Shown piece after piece: positions 9,271 through 18,054 of a stretch of DNA of 64,000 nucleotides. Both the position numbers and the translations under genes were made by a program. Under the pieces are notes generated by a model. That model was not told where the DNA came from. It searched no databases and worked only from the letters and a program-made list of their open reading frames with translations. Where the stretch lies: assembly GCA_017645945.1 (NCBI GenBank), contig JAGCNL010000036.1:47891-111890 (forward strand), in the 5' to 3' direction. Positions within the stretch are counted from its first letter, which is position 1, and every line of letters begins with the position of its first letter. Source of the stretch: Salinivirgaceae bacterium. GTDB taxonomy: Bacteria > Bacteroidota > Bacteroidia > Bacteroidales > SZUA-534.

Positions 9271-12200
9271 ATGAGGGAGAAAGTCTTAAAAGCGTTGATG
9301 CAATTGTTTGCCATTATTGTCGGGCCGAGGTCCAACAATAAAGTCGGCAGGCAGATTATTGAGGCTTTTCTCTACCAACAACTTAGCGACAACGCCGTCT
9401 CGGAATATCTTGATCTTTTCGACGGTTTTTATGCTCACTATCAGCGTAAGCAGCAGGAAGAGAGCAGCAAACAGAAAAACCTGGCGTTAAGTTCGGTTAA
9501 GGTGTTGAAAATATGTACCCAGATAAATGAGGAGCTTGATATCAGACAGAAAATGGTTGTGCTGGTCAGGCTTCTTGAGTTTATCAAGGCGGGCAAGGAA
9601 ATGTCGGATCAGGAGCTCGAGTTTGTTCAGGCTGTGTCGGAAATATTCTTTTTCTCGGCCGATAATTTCCAATTACTGAGAGATTTTGTGCTTTCAGACG
9701 AGAACGAAATTCCTGTATCATCGAAATTCCTGCTCATTGACGGACGCAAGACATCTTCGGTCCCGGATATCAGACACTACTATCACGAAATGTTCGACGA
9801 CAAACTGTGGGTTTTGTATTTCGAACCGTCGAACATGTACCTTATCCGCAAGTTCGGTGACAATGAATTGTATCTGAACGGACAAAATCTTGTGCCGGGC
9901 AGTGTTTACGTTCTGAATCTTGGTGCATCGTTGCGCGATGCGAAGATGAAACCCATATATTATTCCGATATCGTCAATTTTTATTTCGCCGACGAGATAG
10001 GAAACAAGATTCAGTTTGTTGCCAAAGACGTAGAGTATTATTTCAAAGGCGGAGTCAAAGGCTTGAATCCCATAAATATGGTTCAGGAGTCGGGCAATCT
10101 GGTCGGAATCATGGGAGCGAGCGGCTCGGGCAAAACAACACTGCTCAATGTGCTGAATGGAAGTAGCAGGCCGTCGTCGGGACAAGTCATGATAAATGGT
10201 ATTGACATTTATGAGGAGCGCGAGAAGATAGAAGGTATGATAGGTTTCGTGTCGCAGGATGATTTGCTGATTGAGGAACTTACTGTATATCAAAATCTTC
10301 TGTATAACGCGAGACTTTGTTTCAACGACTTGTCGGATTTCCAGATAAACTGCAAAGTGCTGAAAGTGCTTAAGAGTCTTGGCCTTTTCGACATAAAAGA
10401 TATGGTTGTCGGTAGTCCGTTGAATAAGAAAATCAGCGGCGGACAGCGCAAAAGACTTAATATCGCTCTCGAGCTCATCCGCGAGCCGGCCATTTTGTTC
10501 CTCGATGAGCCGACGTCGGGATTGTCGTCGCGCGACTCAGAGAATATCATGGATATTCTCAAAGAGTTGACATTGAAGGGAAAACTGGTCTTCACGGTAA
10601 TTCACCAGCCTTCGTCTGATATATTCAAGATGTTCGACAATCTGTATATACTTGACAAGGGTGGCTATTTGATTTACGACGGAAATCCGGTTGATTCCAT
10701 AATCTATTTCAAAACGAAAGTCCGTCAGGCAAACTGGAACGACAGCGAGTGCCGTACATGCGGCAATGTCAATCCAGAGCAGATTTTCAACATAGTTGAG
10801 TCGCAGATGCTTGATGAATACGGCAACTTGACGCCCCACAGAAGAATACAGCCGGCTGAATGGTTCCGCTATTTCCAGGATACGGCAAAGGAGCAACCTT
10901 TGGATTTTACAACAAAATACAAGGAGTTGCCGGAGAATGCAGCTAAGATACCTGGTAAATTCAAGCAGTTCAAGGTGTTTGTTGAGCGCGATGTGCTGGC
11001 GAAAATCAGTAACCGGCAATATATGGTGATAAATATTCTTGAGTCACCAATTCTGGCATTTCTGTTGGCATTCATAATCAGATATTTCAATCCTGCAAAC
11101 GGCGCATATTGTTTCTATACCAATGAGAATATCCCGGTCTACATTTTCATGTCGGTTATTGTGGCGGTATTCATGGGCTTGTCAGTGAGTGCAGAAGAAA
11201 TAGTGAAAGACAGAAAGATACAAAAACGCGAGCGGTTCCTGAATTTGAGCCGAACGAGTTACATTTTGTCAAAAATGGCAATCTTGTTTGCTATTTCAGC
11301 AGTTCAGGCATTCCTGTTTGTTCTGGTCGGTAATGTGGTGTTGGGCGTAAGGGGAATGTTCTTTTACTATTGGTTTGCACTGTTCAGTTCGTGGTTCTTC
11401 TCATGCTTGTTGGGCTTGAACATATCGGATAGTTTCGATACGGTTGTCACCATATATATACTCATACCGTTCCTTGTGATTCCGCAGTTGATATTGAGTG
11501 GAATTATTGTGTCGTTCGATAAGTTTAATCCTGCAATATCCGAACCCAACAAAATTCCATGGTATGGCGAAATCATAACGGCTCGATGGGCTTATGAGGC
11601 TCTGACGGTGCAGCAGTTTAAGGAAAATGATTTTGAGAAAGATTTTTACGAATATAACAAAGTGTTGAGCCAGTGTGATTTCCGTAAAAATTATTGGCTT
11701 AAGACGATAGATAACAAAGTGGCGTTCTGCAAACGCAATTATTCGAATCCATCGCACCAAATAAAGGTGAAATCAGATTTGGAGGTTATCAGAAACGAAC
11801 TGAGCAAACCTCTTGATGCAATGGGCTATTTCAAATTCGATAAGATTGACAGATTGTATATCAATAAATTAACACCTGAAGTGATAGAGCAGCTAGAGGC
11901 TTTCCTCGGAAAACTGAAAGTGTACTATTATAAGCAGTATAACCACGTCAATGCGCAAAAGGATAATCTGATAAACTCAATGCAGCGCACTGACGAGGAG
12001 CGAGAGGATTTTCTGCGACGTAAGAAGATGTATAGCAACGAAAATCTTACAACGTTTGTCCGGAACACAAATTCGCTTGACAGGATTTTGGAGATTAACG
12101 GAAATCTTTACCAGAAAACCGATCCAATTTACCTTGAACCCACACATCCATTGGTGAAAGCACATTTCTACGCACCATATAAAAATATTTTTGGAGTGCC

Positions 12201-12321
12201 ATGTTCAACATATTGGGTAAATATGCTGGTGATTTGGTTCTATACCCTTTTGCTGTTCATAACGTTGATGTGCAGATTGTTGCGTAGAATTCTGGAGCGG
12301 TTCTCGCAATCCAACCTATAG
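9271..12321 (+). CDS. ABC transporter with TerB-like N-terminus, ABCG-type ATPase and fused permease
   Basis: This 1016-residue half-transporter joins several parts. Residues about 1-140 are helical and resemble a TerB-like domain (QKMVVLVRLLEFIKAG, followed by SDQELEFVQAVSEIF). About 150-250 is a small beta-rich region. The ATPase follows: Walker A GASGSGKTT at 282-290, signature ISGGQRKR at 388-395 and Walker B AILFLDEPTSGL at 407-418, the last typical of the ABCG/White subfamily. An ABC-2 type permease begins near 605; most membrane segments lie between there and 780. A soluble insert of about 200 residues (roughly 785-980) precedes a last membrane segment near 985-1005. It probably dimerises in the inner membrane and exports or extracts something. 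The substrate is unknown; the two preceding exported proteins are the natural candidates for partners. Confidence 0.88.
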   Translation: MREKVLKALMQLFAIIVGPRSNNKVGRQIIEAFLYQQLSDNAVSEYLDLFDGFYAHYQRKQQEESSKQKNLALSSVKVLKICTQINEELDIRQKMVVLVRLLEFIKAGKEMSDQELEFVQAVSEIFFFSADNFQLLRDFVLSDENEIPVSSKFLLIDGRKTSSVPDIRHYYHEMFDDKLWVLYFEPSNMYLIRKFGDNELYLNGQNLVPGSVYVLNLGASLRDAKMKPIYYSDIVNFYFADEIGNKIQFVAKDVEYYFKGGVKGLNPINMVQESGNLVGIMGASGSGKTTLLNVLNGSSRPSSGQVMINGIDIYEEREKIEGMIGFVSQDDLLIEELTVYQNLLYNARLCFNDLSDFQINCKVLKVLKSLGLFDIKDMVVGSPLNKKISGGQRKRLNIALELIREPAILFLDEPTSGLSSRDSENIMDILKELTLKGKLVFTVIHQPSSDIFKMFDNLYILDKGGYLIYDGNPVDSIIYFKTKVRQANWNDSECRTCGNVNPEQIFNIVESQMLDEYGNLTPHRRIQPAEWFRYFQDTAKEQPLDFTTKYKELPENAAKIPGKFKQFKVFVERDVLAKISNRQYMVINILESPILAFLLAFIIRYFNPANGAYCFYTNENIPVYIFMSVIVAVFMGLSVSAEEIVKDRKIQKRERFLNLSRTSYILSKMAILFAISAVQAFLFVLVGNVVLGVRGMFFYYWFALFSSWFFSCLLGLNISDSFDTVVTIYILIPFLVIPQLILSGIIVSFDKFNPAISEPNKIPWYGEIITARWAYEALTVQQFKENDFEKDFYEYNKVLSQCDFRKNYWLKTIDNKVAFCKRNYSNPSHQIKVKSDLEVIRNELSKPLDAMGYFKFDKIDRLYINKLTPEVIEQLEAFLGKLKVYYYKQYNHVNAQKDNLINSMQRTDEEREDFLRRKKMYSNENLTTFVRNTNSLDRILEINGNLYQKTDPIYLEPTHPLVKAHFYAPYKNIFGVPCSTYWVNMLVIWFYTLLLFITLMCRLLRRILERFSQSNL

Positions 12322-12447
12322 AGAAATCAATACCACCATCTTCAATTAATCGGCATAGCAATTCCATCCATGTGTGATGGTGTAATTGCTGTATAATCTT
12401 GATTATTATAAAATTATAGCATCGTGCCTTGTGGGCTGACGGACTGA

Positions 12448-12501
12448 TTTAAAACAAAACCACCTCAAAACCAATGCTATTGGCATTAGTTGAGGTGGTT
12501 T
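12448..12501 (-). terminator. Intrinsic terminator of the siaB-siaC unit
   Basis: A perfect 12-bp stem (AAACCACCTCAA at 12457-12468 with TTGAGGTGGTTT at 12490-12501) is followed on the minus strand by TTTGTTTTAA. The loop itself can fold (CCAA/TTGG). On the plus strand there is no T-run, so it mainly serves the minus-strand genes, though it might also slow readthrough from the ABC transporter gene. Confidence 0.8.
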
Positions 12502-12540
12502 GAAATCTGAAATAATCGTCAGATATAATTGACGGTGGTA

Positions 12541-12918
12541 TTAATCCGACATTTCAACCATCTTGAACGGCACCTTGATGATAGACTGATAGTCTTCGCC
12601 TGCCTCAAGCATGTCTTCGTCGTCTTCCTCATAGTGCCAAAGAATAACGACATCATTTCCGCTCTTGTAGATGGCTTCCAATTTCTTGAAAACATCAAGT
12701 ATACATTTTGAACTACTTGTGTTGAAATACTCAAGTTTTATTGAAACTTCTGTCTGTGGAGCAGGAGATGAGAGGTATTGCTCAAGCCAATCAACTAACG
12801 GTTTGTAGAATTCAACCGAGTTTTCAGGAATTGAACGTCCTTTGATTTCAAGTTTACCATTCGACTCAAAAGTAACAGTTGGAGTCTTTGGTGTTCCGAT
12901 AATAGAAATAGGATCCAT
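12541..12918 (-). CDS. siaC: SiaC-family regulatory phosphoprotein (DUF1987)
   Basis: The 125-residue product fits the DUF1987/SiaC family along its whole length: GTPKTPTVTFESNGKLEIKG, then GRSIPENSVEFYKPLVDWL, LEYFNTSSSKCILDVF, and a C-terminal LWHYEEDDEDMLEAGEDY. In Pseudomonas, SiaC is a cytoplasmic switch protein: the kinase SiaB phosphorylates it at a Thr, the phosphatase SiaA removes the phosphate, and unphosphorylated SiaC activates a diguanylate cyclase. The phosphosite region (YFNTSSSK) is present here. The gene directly follows siaB (22 bp gap) and ends at a strong terminator. No siaA-like phosphatase or cyclase gene is in the window, so the output partner is unknown. Confidence 0.85.
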   Translation of the reverse strand: MDPISIIGTPKTPTVTFESNGKLEIKGRSIPENSVEFYKPLVDWLEQYLSSPAPQTEVSIKLEYFNTSSSKCILDVFKKLEAIYKSGNDVVILWHYEEDDEDMLEAGEDYQSIIKVPFKMVEMSD

Positions 12919-12940
12919 TTTATTTGTTTATATAAGTTGT

Positions 12941-13483
12941 TCAATTAAAAGTAACATCTAAAGTAAAAAAATTATAATCACTGCCGCAGTTAATGAAATT
13001 ATAATTCAATCTGCTGCCTGATTTTCTTGCAATGTCAACCATTCCCAAACCACCTCCGCCTTTCTCGGAGAAAGTTTGATTGTCAAGAATCTCTTTGTAC
13101 ATCTCCTTTTGTCCGTCTCTGTCAAGAGAGTTTATCTTGTCCAAATGCTTGGTGAGGAACTCTTTCTGGCGCGGCTCAACAAAGTTGCCCGTAACAACAT
13201 GGTAGTGCCCCTCATGCTCCGACAGCAGGCATACACCAACACGCCCGCAGAACTCACGTTCTTTTTCAATCGGGCAAGCAGCGGAATGATGGTACAGATT
13301 CTGTAGACATTCAACAAGGACGTTGTATATTTTCTTGCGAATAGGCAATGGTGTAGATTCCAACTGGCGCTCAATAATGTCAAGTGACTGAGCAATCAGT
13401 TGGTCGGTAACCTCTCCTTTAAAGAGATAGATGACATCATCTTTGGTTACGTTCTTATACCATTTTTCCACTTCTGCAGGCAT
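12941..13483 (-). CDS. siaB: SiaB-family protein kinase
   Basis: The 180-residue protein (ATG at 13483; a TTG two codons upstream is less likely) belongs to the SiaB family of GHKL-fold serine/threonine kinases. The N-box equivalent is VECLQNLYHHS and the glycine-rich lid is EKGGGGLGMVDIARKS; both are intact, so ATP binding is likely. It lacks a sensor or receiver domain, so it would get its signal by protein contact. It is paired with siaC just downstream, its expected substrate. The promoter match TATATTTG lies about 20 nt upstream. In known systems this partner switch controls c-di-GMP and aggregation; whether it does so in Bacteroidales is not known to me. Confidence 0.85.
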   Translation of the reverse strand: MPAEVEKWYKNVTKDDVIYLFKGEVTDQLIAQSLDIIERQLESTPLPIRKKIYNVLVECLQNLYHHSAACPIEKEREFCGRVGVCLLSEHEGHYHVVTGNFVEPRQKEFLTKHLDKINSLDRDGQKEMYKEILDNQTFSEKGGGGLGMVDIARKSGSRLNYNFINCGSDYNFFTLDVTFN

Positions 13484-13501
13484 ATACAAACCTCATTTTT
13501 G

Positions 13502-13534
13502 CAAATATATAAAAATGGAATCTAAATTGTCAAT
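13502..13534 (-). promoter_or_regulatory. Probable promoter for siaB-siaC
   Basis: On the minus strand TATATTTG (13502-13509) is a perfect TAnnTTTG, and ATTG (13531-13534) lies 21 nt upstream as the -33 candidate. It gives a leader of about 10-15 nt to the ATG at 13483, which supports that start. Confidence 0.5.
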
Positions 13535-13584
13535 GCAAACTTGTTTTTGCTTAAAAATGTTTTTAACAATTACTCACCATCATT

Positions 13585-14211
13585 TTACCACTTCTTTGCC
13601 GTCTTCTCAAAAGCCTCAGTCTTGTCCTGAACACTCAGCAGATAGTCGATGTCGTCGAGTGCGTTGACAAGGCAGTGCTTCTTGTAACTGTTGATTTCGA
13701 ACTTCTCCGAGTGACCTGTGGCCTCGTTGGTTACGGTTTGATTCGGAACGTCAACAGTGACAATGGTTTGCGGATTTTTCGCGATAGAGTCGAACAGCTC
13801 CTGCTGGAATTGGCTGCTGACAATCACTGGCAGCACGAAGCAGTTGAGCAAGTTGTTGCGGTGGATGTCAGCGAAACTTGACGAGATGACTACGCGGATG
13901 CCGTAGCCGGCGATAGCCCAGGCAGCGTGCTCACGGCTCGAACCAGAGCCCCAGTTCTGTCCGCCAACGATAATCTCGTGGCAGCCTTCGTGCGGTGCTT
14001 CCGAGAATTCAGGTTTGTTCATCACAAAATCGGGCACAGGCTTGCCTTGCGCGTCGTAGCGAAGGTCGTGCATGAAGGCGTCGCCGAAGAATTTCGGGTC
14101 GCGTGTGGTGCTTGCAAGATAGCGCGCCGGGATAATCAGGTCGGTATTGCAGTTGTCAATCGCAACGGGAATACACGTTGATTTTATAACATTAAATTTT
14201 TGCTTTGCCAT
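13585..14211 (-). CDS. leuD: 3-isopropylmalate dehydratase, small subunit
   Basis: LeuD forms the heterodimeric isomerase with LeuC that interconverts 2- and 3-isopropylmalate in leucine synthesis. The 208-residue product has the swivel-domain motifs NTDLIIPARYL near 22-32 and GGQNWGSGSSREHAAWAIAGYGIRVVISSSFADI at about 83-116, the substrate-binding GSGSSREHA loop being diagnostic. Length is usual for the bacterial LeuD type. It follows leuC by 55 bp on the same strand, in the order leuC-leuD, so both are likely made from one message. leuA and leuB are not in the window. Confidence 0.95.
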   Translation of the reverse strand: MAKQKFNVIKSTCIPVAIDNCNTDLIIPARYLASTTRDPKFFGDAFMHDLRYDAQGKPVPDFVMNKPEFSEAPHEGCHEIIVGGQNWGSGSSREHAAWAIAGYGIRVVISSSFADIHRNNLLNCFVLPVIVSSQFQQELFDSIAKNPQTIVTVDVPNQTVTNEATGHSEKFEINSYKKHCLVNALDDIDYLLSVQDKTEAFEKTAKKW

Positions 14212-14266
14212 AATATTAAAGTTTTTGTCGGACGCAGATTACATTATAAATCTGTGCATTATATAA

Positions 14267-15658
14267 TTACAACTTTCTCGGGTCAGTGATGACTCCCGTG
14301 ATGGCGCTGGCGGCAACAACAAGCGGCGATGCCAGAACTGTGCGGGCGCCAGGACCTTGACGGCCGACAAAGTTGCGGTTCGATGTTGAGATGGCCAGCT
14401 TGCCTGCGGGCACTTTGTCGGGGTTCATTGCCAGACACGATGAGCACGACGGCAGACGCAACTCGAATCCAGCCTCAGCCAAAATCTTGTCGATACCTTC
14501 GTCGATAATCTGCTGACGTACAAGCCATGAGCCGGGAACCAGCCATGCCACAACGTTCGGCGATTTCTTTTTGCCCTTCACAACCGATGCGAAAGCGCGG
14601 AAATCCTCGATGCGGCCGTTGGTGCAGGCGCCAAGGAAGCAGTAATCCACGGGTGTTCCCTCAAGTTTCTGTCCAGGTTTGAACTGCATATAATTCAGTT
14701 GCACATTCAGTTGTGCCTTTTCGGCCTCGCTCATTCCGTCGAGCACGGGCACGGTCTCGTCAATGGCGATTCCTGCGCCAGGGTTCGTTCCGTAGGTGAT
14801 GCGCGGTTTGATATCCTCGGCGCGGTATGTAATCTCCTTGTCAAAGACAGCGTCGTCGTCGCTCTTCAGCGTGCGCCAGAAGGCAACGGCCTTATCCCAC
14901 TCGGCACCTTTGGGTGCATATTCGCGGCCTTTCAGATACTCGAAAGTAGTCTCGTCTGGTGCGATGATTCCGGCACGTGAGCCCATTTCAATTGACAGAT
15001 TCGACAGCGTCAGACGGCCTTCCATTGACAGGTTGCGGATAGTTGAGCCAGCATATTCAACGGCATATCCGGTTGCGCCAGATGTGGTCATTTTTGCCAT
15101 GATGTAAAGAGCTATATCCTTGGCAACCACACCTTTCTGCAGTTCGCCTTCAATGTTTATGCGCATTGTTTTAGGTTTGCTTTGCAGTATGCACTGGCTG
15201 GCCAGCACTTCGGCCACCTCGCTGGTGCCGATGCCCATTGCCAAAGCGCCAACGGCTCCGTGGGTTGATGTGTGTGAGTCGCCGCAGACGATGGTCATTC
15301 CTGGCAGTGACAGGCCTTTCTCAGGACCTACCACGTGGATGATCCCGTTGTCTTTGGTGCCCATTGCAAAGTGGCGGATGCCGAATTCAGCGCAGTTGCG
15401 GGCGAGCGTCTCCACCTGTTTGCGGCCAATCGGGTCGTTGATAACCTCCTGCTGGTCCGACGGAGTGTTATGGTCGGGCATAGCTACGACCTGCTCCGGG
15501 CGGAAAACCTTGATTCCCTTGTCGCGCAAAGTGTCGAATGCCTGGGGTGAAGTCACCTCGTGAGCATACAGACGGTCGATGTATAGTTGGGTCGGGCCGT
15601 CGGGGATAACCTGAACGACGTGCGAGTCCCAAATCTTGTCAAATAGTGTCTTTCCCAC
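14267..15658 (-). CDS. leuC: 3-isopropylmalate dehydratase, large subunit
   Basis: LeuC is the iron-sulfur subunit of isopropylmalate isomerase. The 463-residue protein starts at a GTG (15658); the product begins [15 protein letters not shown], which matches the normal N-terminus of the family, and no ATG precedes the conserved region. The [4Fe-4S] ligands are Cys345 in LGACTNGR and Cys405 and Cys408 in [34 protein letters not shown] at about 126-147 is the aconitase-family signature. It is the first gene of the leuC-leuD unit. A TACTTTTG -7 match lies about 45 nt upstream. Confidence 0.95.
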   Translation of the reverse strand: MGKTLFDKIWDSHVVQVIPDGPTQLYIDRLYAHEVTSPQAFDTLRDKGIKVFRPEQVVAMPDHNTPSDQQEVINDPIGRKQVETLARNCAEFGIRHFAMGTKDNGIIHVVGPEKGLSLPGMTIVCGDSHTSTHGAVGALAMGIGTSEVAEVLASQCILQSKPKTMRINIEGELQKGVVAKDIALYIMAKMTTSGATGYAVEYAGSTIRNLSMEGRLTLSNLSIEMGSRAGIIAPDETTFEYLKGREYAPKGAEWDKAVAFWRTLKSDDDAVFDKEITYRAEDIKPRITYGTNPGAGIAIDETVPVLDGMSEAEKAQLNVQLNYMQFKPGQKLEGTPVDYCFLGACTNGRIEDFRAFASVVKGKKKSPNVVAWLVPGSWLVRQQIIDEGIDKILAEAGFELRLPSCSSCLAMNPDKVPAGKLAISTSNRNFVGRQGPGARTVLASPLVVAASAITGVITDPRKL

Positions 15659-15702
15659 TGTTTCAAATATTTATAAAGTTCAACAATTTTTTCAAATTCG
15701 CG

Positions 15703-15710
15703 CAAAAGTA
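15703..15710 (-). promoter_or_regulatory. -7 promoter element before leuC
   Basis: TACTTTTG on the minus strand is a perfect TAnnTTTG, 45 nt upstream of the leuC GTG. No clear TTTG sits at the expected -33 distance, so this is only a likely promoter. Confidence 0.35.
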
Positions 15711-15815
15711 CAATTGTTAATCGACAATTTTAGCCGATATTTAAAAAAGATAGCAAGTTAGGAGAGAAGTGTTTTATATTGTGAGATTCAAACAGAATTG
15801 CTTCTTCGTAAAATG

Positions 15816-17186
15816 CTATTTCACAACACTTTCAATCACTCCGTCAGCCATCTGGATAGCTAGTTCGTCGCCAGTTTGCACCTGCTTTGGTGAAGTGACG
15901 GCCTTGCCTTTCGAGCGGACGATTGAGTAGCCGCGCTGCAAAACGTTCTGCGGGTCGGCTTGGCGGCAGACAAGCTCAAGGCGGTCGAGTTGGTGCTGCC
16001 TGGCTTCGAAGAAAGTTGTGAGCGCTGTTTGAAGGCGTTGCTCAAGGGTTGCAAGGCGAGTGTTGCCGGTAGCAATTCCGATTTGCGGCAAAAGGCGGAT
16101 TTTCTGCTCGAAGGTCGACAGTTGGGCCGACTGCAGGTCGAAATAGCGGCGTACGGCGCTGTTAGCCATAAGGTTGAGCCCTGACAGTTGATCCTGCGAA
16201 TGCCCGACAGCTGCCTTGACACCCATTACAAATCGGTGATAATCGTCGTCGACACGCTTGATATTCTGCTCGATACGCTGGTGGGCAGCTTCAATTACAT
16301 AGTCGCATTTCTGGGTGAGTTCCTGTTCGAAGGCTGCTGCGCGGTCGATAATGAAAGCCGCCAAGGCTGTCGGTGTTTTGAGTCGTACGCAGGCCACAAG
16401 GTCGAGCACCGAATCGTCGCGTTCGTGGCCGATACCTGTCAGAATGGGCAGCGGAAACTGCGCGGCGTAGTAGGCCAGTTCGTAATTGTCGAAACAACTC
16501 AAATCGGATTTTGAGCCGCCGCCGCGCATAATGGCTACCGCGTCGAATTCGTCTATCCGACTGAAAATTTTGTCCATTGCCGCGATTATCGATTCGGCTG
16601 CACCATCGCCCTGCACCAGAGCCGGAAACAACTTGACGTGGAATTTGTAGCCGAAATCGTTGTTCTCCAACTGGTTGAGGAAATCGCCCCATCCCGCAGC
16701 CGTGTCCGATGATACCACTGCAATGTGCTGAATGACAAGCGGCAACGGAATCTGCTTGTTCATATCAATCACCCCGTCGGCGGTGAGTTGGGCAATCACT
16801 TTTGCACGCTGTTGGGCAATATCGCCCAATGTATATTGCGCGTCAATGTCCAACACATTGAGACTCAAGCCGTAAAGCTCGTGCATTTCGACTGTGACGC
16901 GCAGCATCACCTTCAGTCCCGCGTGCAGTGGCTCGCCTGTAACTGATTCAAAATAAGGGCTCAGGCGAGCATAGACATTTGCCCAGATTGTGGCCTTCGC
17001 TTTGGCCGTCATCCGTTCGGTATCTTGGTCTTTTTCAACAAGCTCCATATAGCAGTGGCCCGTGTTGCGCTGGCTGAACTCAATGATTTCGGCAACCACC
17101 CACACTGGCGTCGGGAACGAATCTTTCAGTTCCGCTTTGACGTTGTGTAAAAGCTCAAAAAGCGATATTGCTTGATTATCTGTCAT
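15816..17186 (-). CDS. xseA: Exodeoxyribonuclease VII large subunit
   Basis: XseA with XseB forms the nuclease that degrades single-stranded DNA to oligonucleotides, used in repair and recombination. The 456-residue product has the N-terminal OB-fold (about 8-110, including PVWVVAEI and GHCYMELVEKD) and then the Exonuc_VII_L catalytic domain, with RGGGSKSDLSCFDNYELA near 223-240 and the signature GIGHERDDSVLDLVA near 256-270. A long helical region at about 285-400 would bind XseB. The ATG overlaps the stop of the upstream lipoprotein gene (ATGA), so the two are translationally coupled. The 157 bp after it holds no xseB, which commonly sits next to xseA. Confidence 0.95.
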   Translation of the reverse strand: MTDNQAISLFELLHNVKAELKDSFPTPVWVVAEIIEFSQRNTGHCYMELVEKDQDTERMTAKAKATIWANVYARLSPYFESVTGEPLHAGLKVMLRVTVEMHELYGLSLNVLDIDAQYTLGDIAQQRAKVIAQLTADGVIDMNKQIPLPLVIQHIAVVSSDTAAGWGDFLNQLENNDFGYKFHVKLFPALVQGDGAAESIIAAMDKIFSRIDEFDAVAIMRGGGSKSDLSCFDNYELAYYAAQFPLPILTGIGHERDDSVLDLVACVRLKTPTALAAFIIDRAAAFEQELTQKCDYVIEAAHQRIEQNIKRVDDDYHRFVMGVKAAVGHSQDQLSGLNLMANSAVRRYFDLQSAQLSTFEQKIRLLPQIGIATGNTRLATLEQRLQTALTTFFEARQHQLDRLELVCRQADPQNVLQRGYSIVRSKGKAVTSPKQVQTGDELAIQMADGVIESVVK

Positions 17187-17890
17187 TTGCCAAAGCCGAT
17201 AAGTGTGTGATGAACCATTGTGCCTTGCGTTATGCGGTTCTCAATGTCGATGTTGGGCGCGTATGTGTCTGAATATATGTCGATTTGAATTTTCTCAACC
17301 ATTCCGATTCCAGCTGCGTAGCGCTCTGCAAACAGCACTTTGCTGATGGCCGTCAGCTCGTTTTTTTGTGATATTGTGAGCACTGAATCGAACTTGAAGC
17401 GGCCCACCACGGCGGGGCAGTCAATGCTGTCGACGGTGAAATGGTACTTCTGCAGCGTGTCAGTGCGGTTGTAGGCATTGCCGTTCCACTGCTTGCCAAC
17501 GGTTAGCGGCAGTTTCATTTTTATAATTCGCGTATTTTCTTCAATTTGAATTACTTCCGTGCCGTTGATGTATGCCAGCCAAGTGTTCATCCGCTGCCAT
17601 TTTTCACTTTCATTCGTTCGTCGGAAACGTTCAATCTGACGCAGAGTATCGCCCGCATTGTCGATGAAAATTCCGCCAAAGAGCTCACGTACAATGTATT
17701 GCTGCGTGTCGAAAAGTGCAATCGGTTCATCGATTTTAATCTCAACAACATCAAAATCGCGCCAAGCGCCAGAATCGAGCGGAAAATAATGGCACTCAAT
17801 CTTTTCCGTTGGCGGCAACTGATACGAATCAGATTTGTCGCAGGCAGCCAACAGCGCCAAAAGAATCAATATCGATGTTAATTGTTTCAT
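17183..17890 (-). CDS. Predicted lipoprotein of unknown function
   Basis: I set the start at the ATG at 17890, which gives a clean lipoprotein signal (MKQLTSILILLALLAAC, lipidated Cys17) and 235 residues; the frame stays open further upstream, but that part has no signal character. The mature part looks beta-rich with alternating hydrophobic residues and no cysteine except in IDCPAVVG. I do not recognise a family. Its stop overlaps the start of xseA by four bases, so the genes share a transcript; this pairing of an envelope lipoprotein and a DNA nuclease may be only genomic packing. Confidence 0.78.
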   Translation of the reverse strand: MKQLTSILILLALLAACDKSDSYQLPPTEKIECHYFPLDSGAWRDFDVVEIKIDEPIALFDTQQYIVRELFGGIFIDNAGDTLRQIERFRRTNESEKWQRMNTWLAYINGTEVIQIEENTRIIKMKLPLTVGKQWNGNAYNRTDTLQKYHFTVDSIDCPAVVGRFKFDSVLTISQKNELTAISKVLFAERYAAGIGMVEKIQIDIYSDTYAPNIDIENRITQGTMVHHTLIGFGK

Positions 17891-18036
17891 ATTCAGTGCA
17901 TTTGTTCGTAAAACTGCTCCTAAATACCTAACCACAAATTAACGCAAAAAAACGTAAAACGAGACGGCATTTGTGTGGCAATCCGCATTTTCACAATTCA
18001 TGTTCGTCAAATGGCGTGTTTCATCATGAGTTTTGC

Positions 18037-18044
18037 TATTTTTG
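18037..18044 (+). promoter_or_regulatory. -7 promoter element before the YfcE-like gene
   Basis: TATTTTTG is a perfect TAnnTTTG but lies only 10 nt before the ATG at 18055, which would make the transcript almost leaderless. No TTTG is seen at -33. Weak call. Confidence 0.25.
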
Positions 18045-18054
18045 AAAAAAAACG

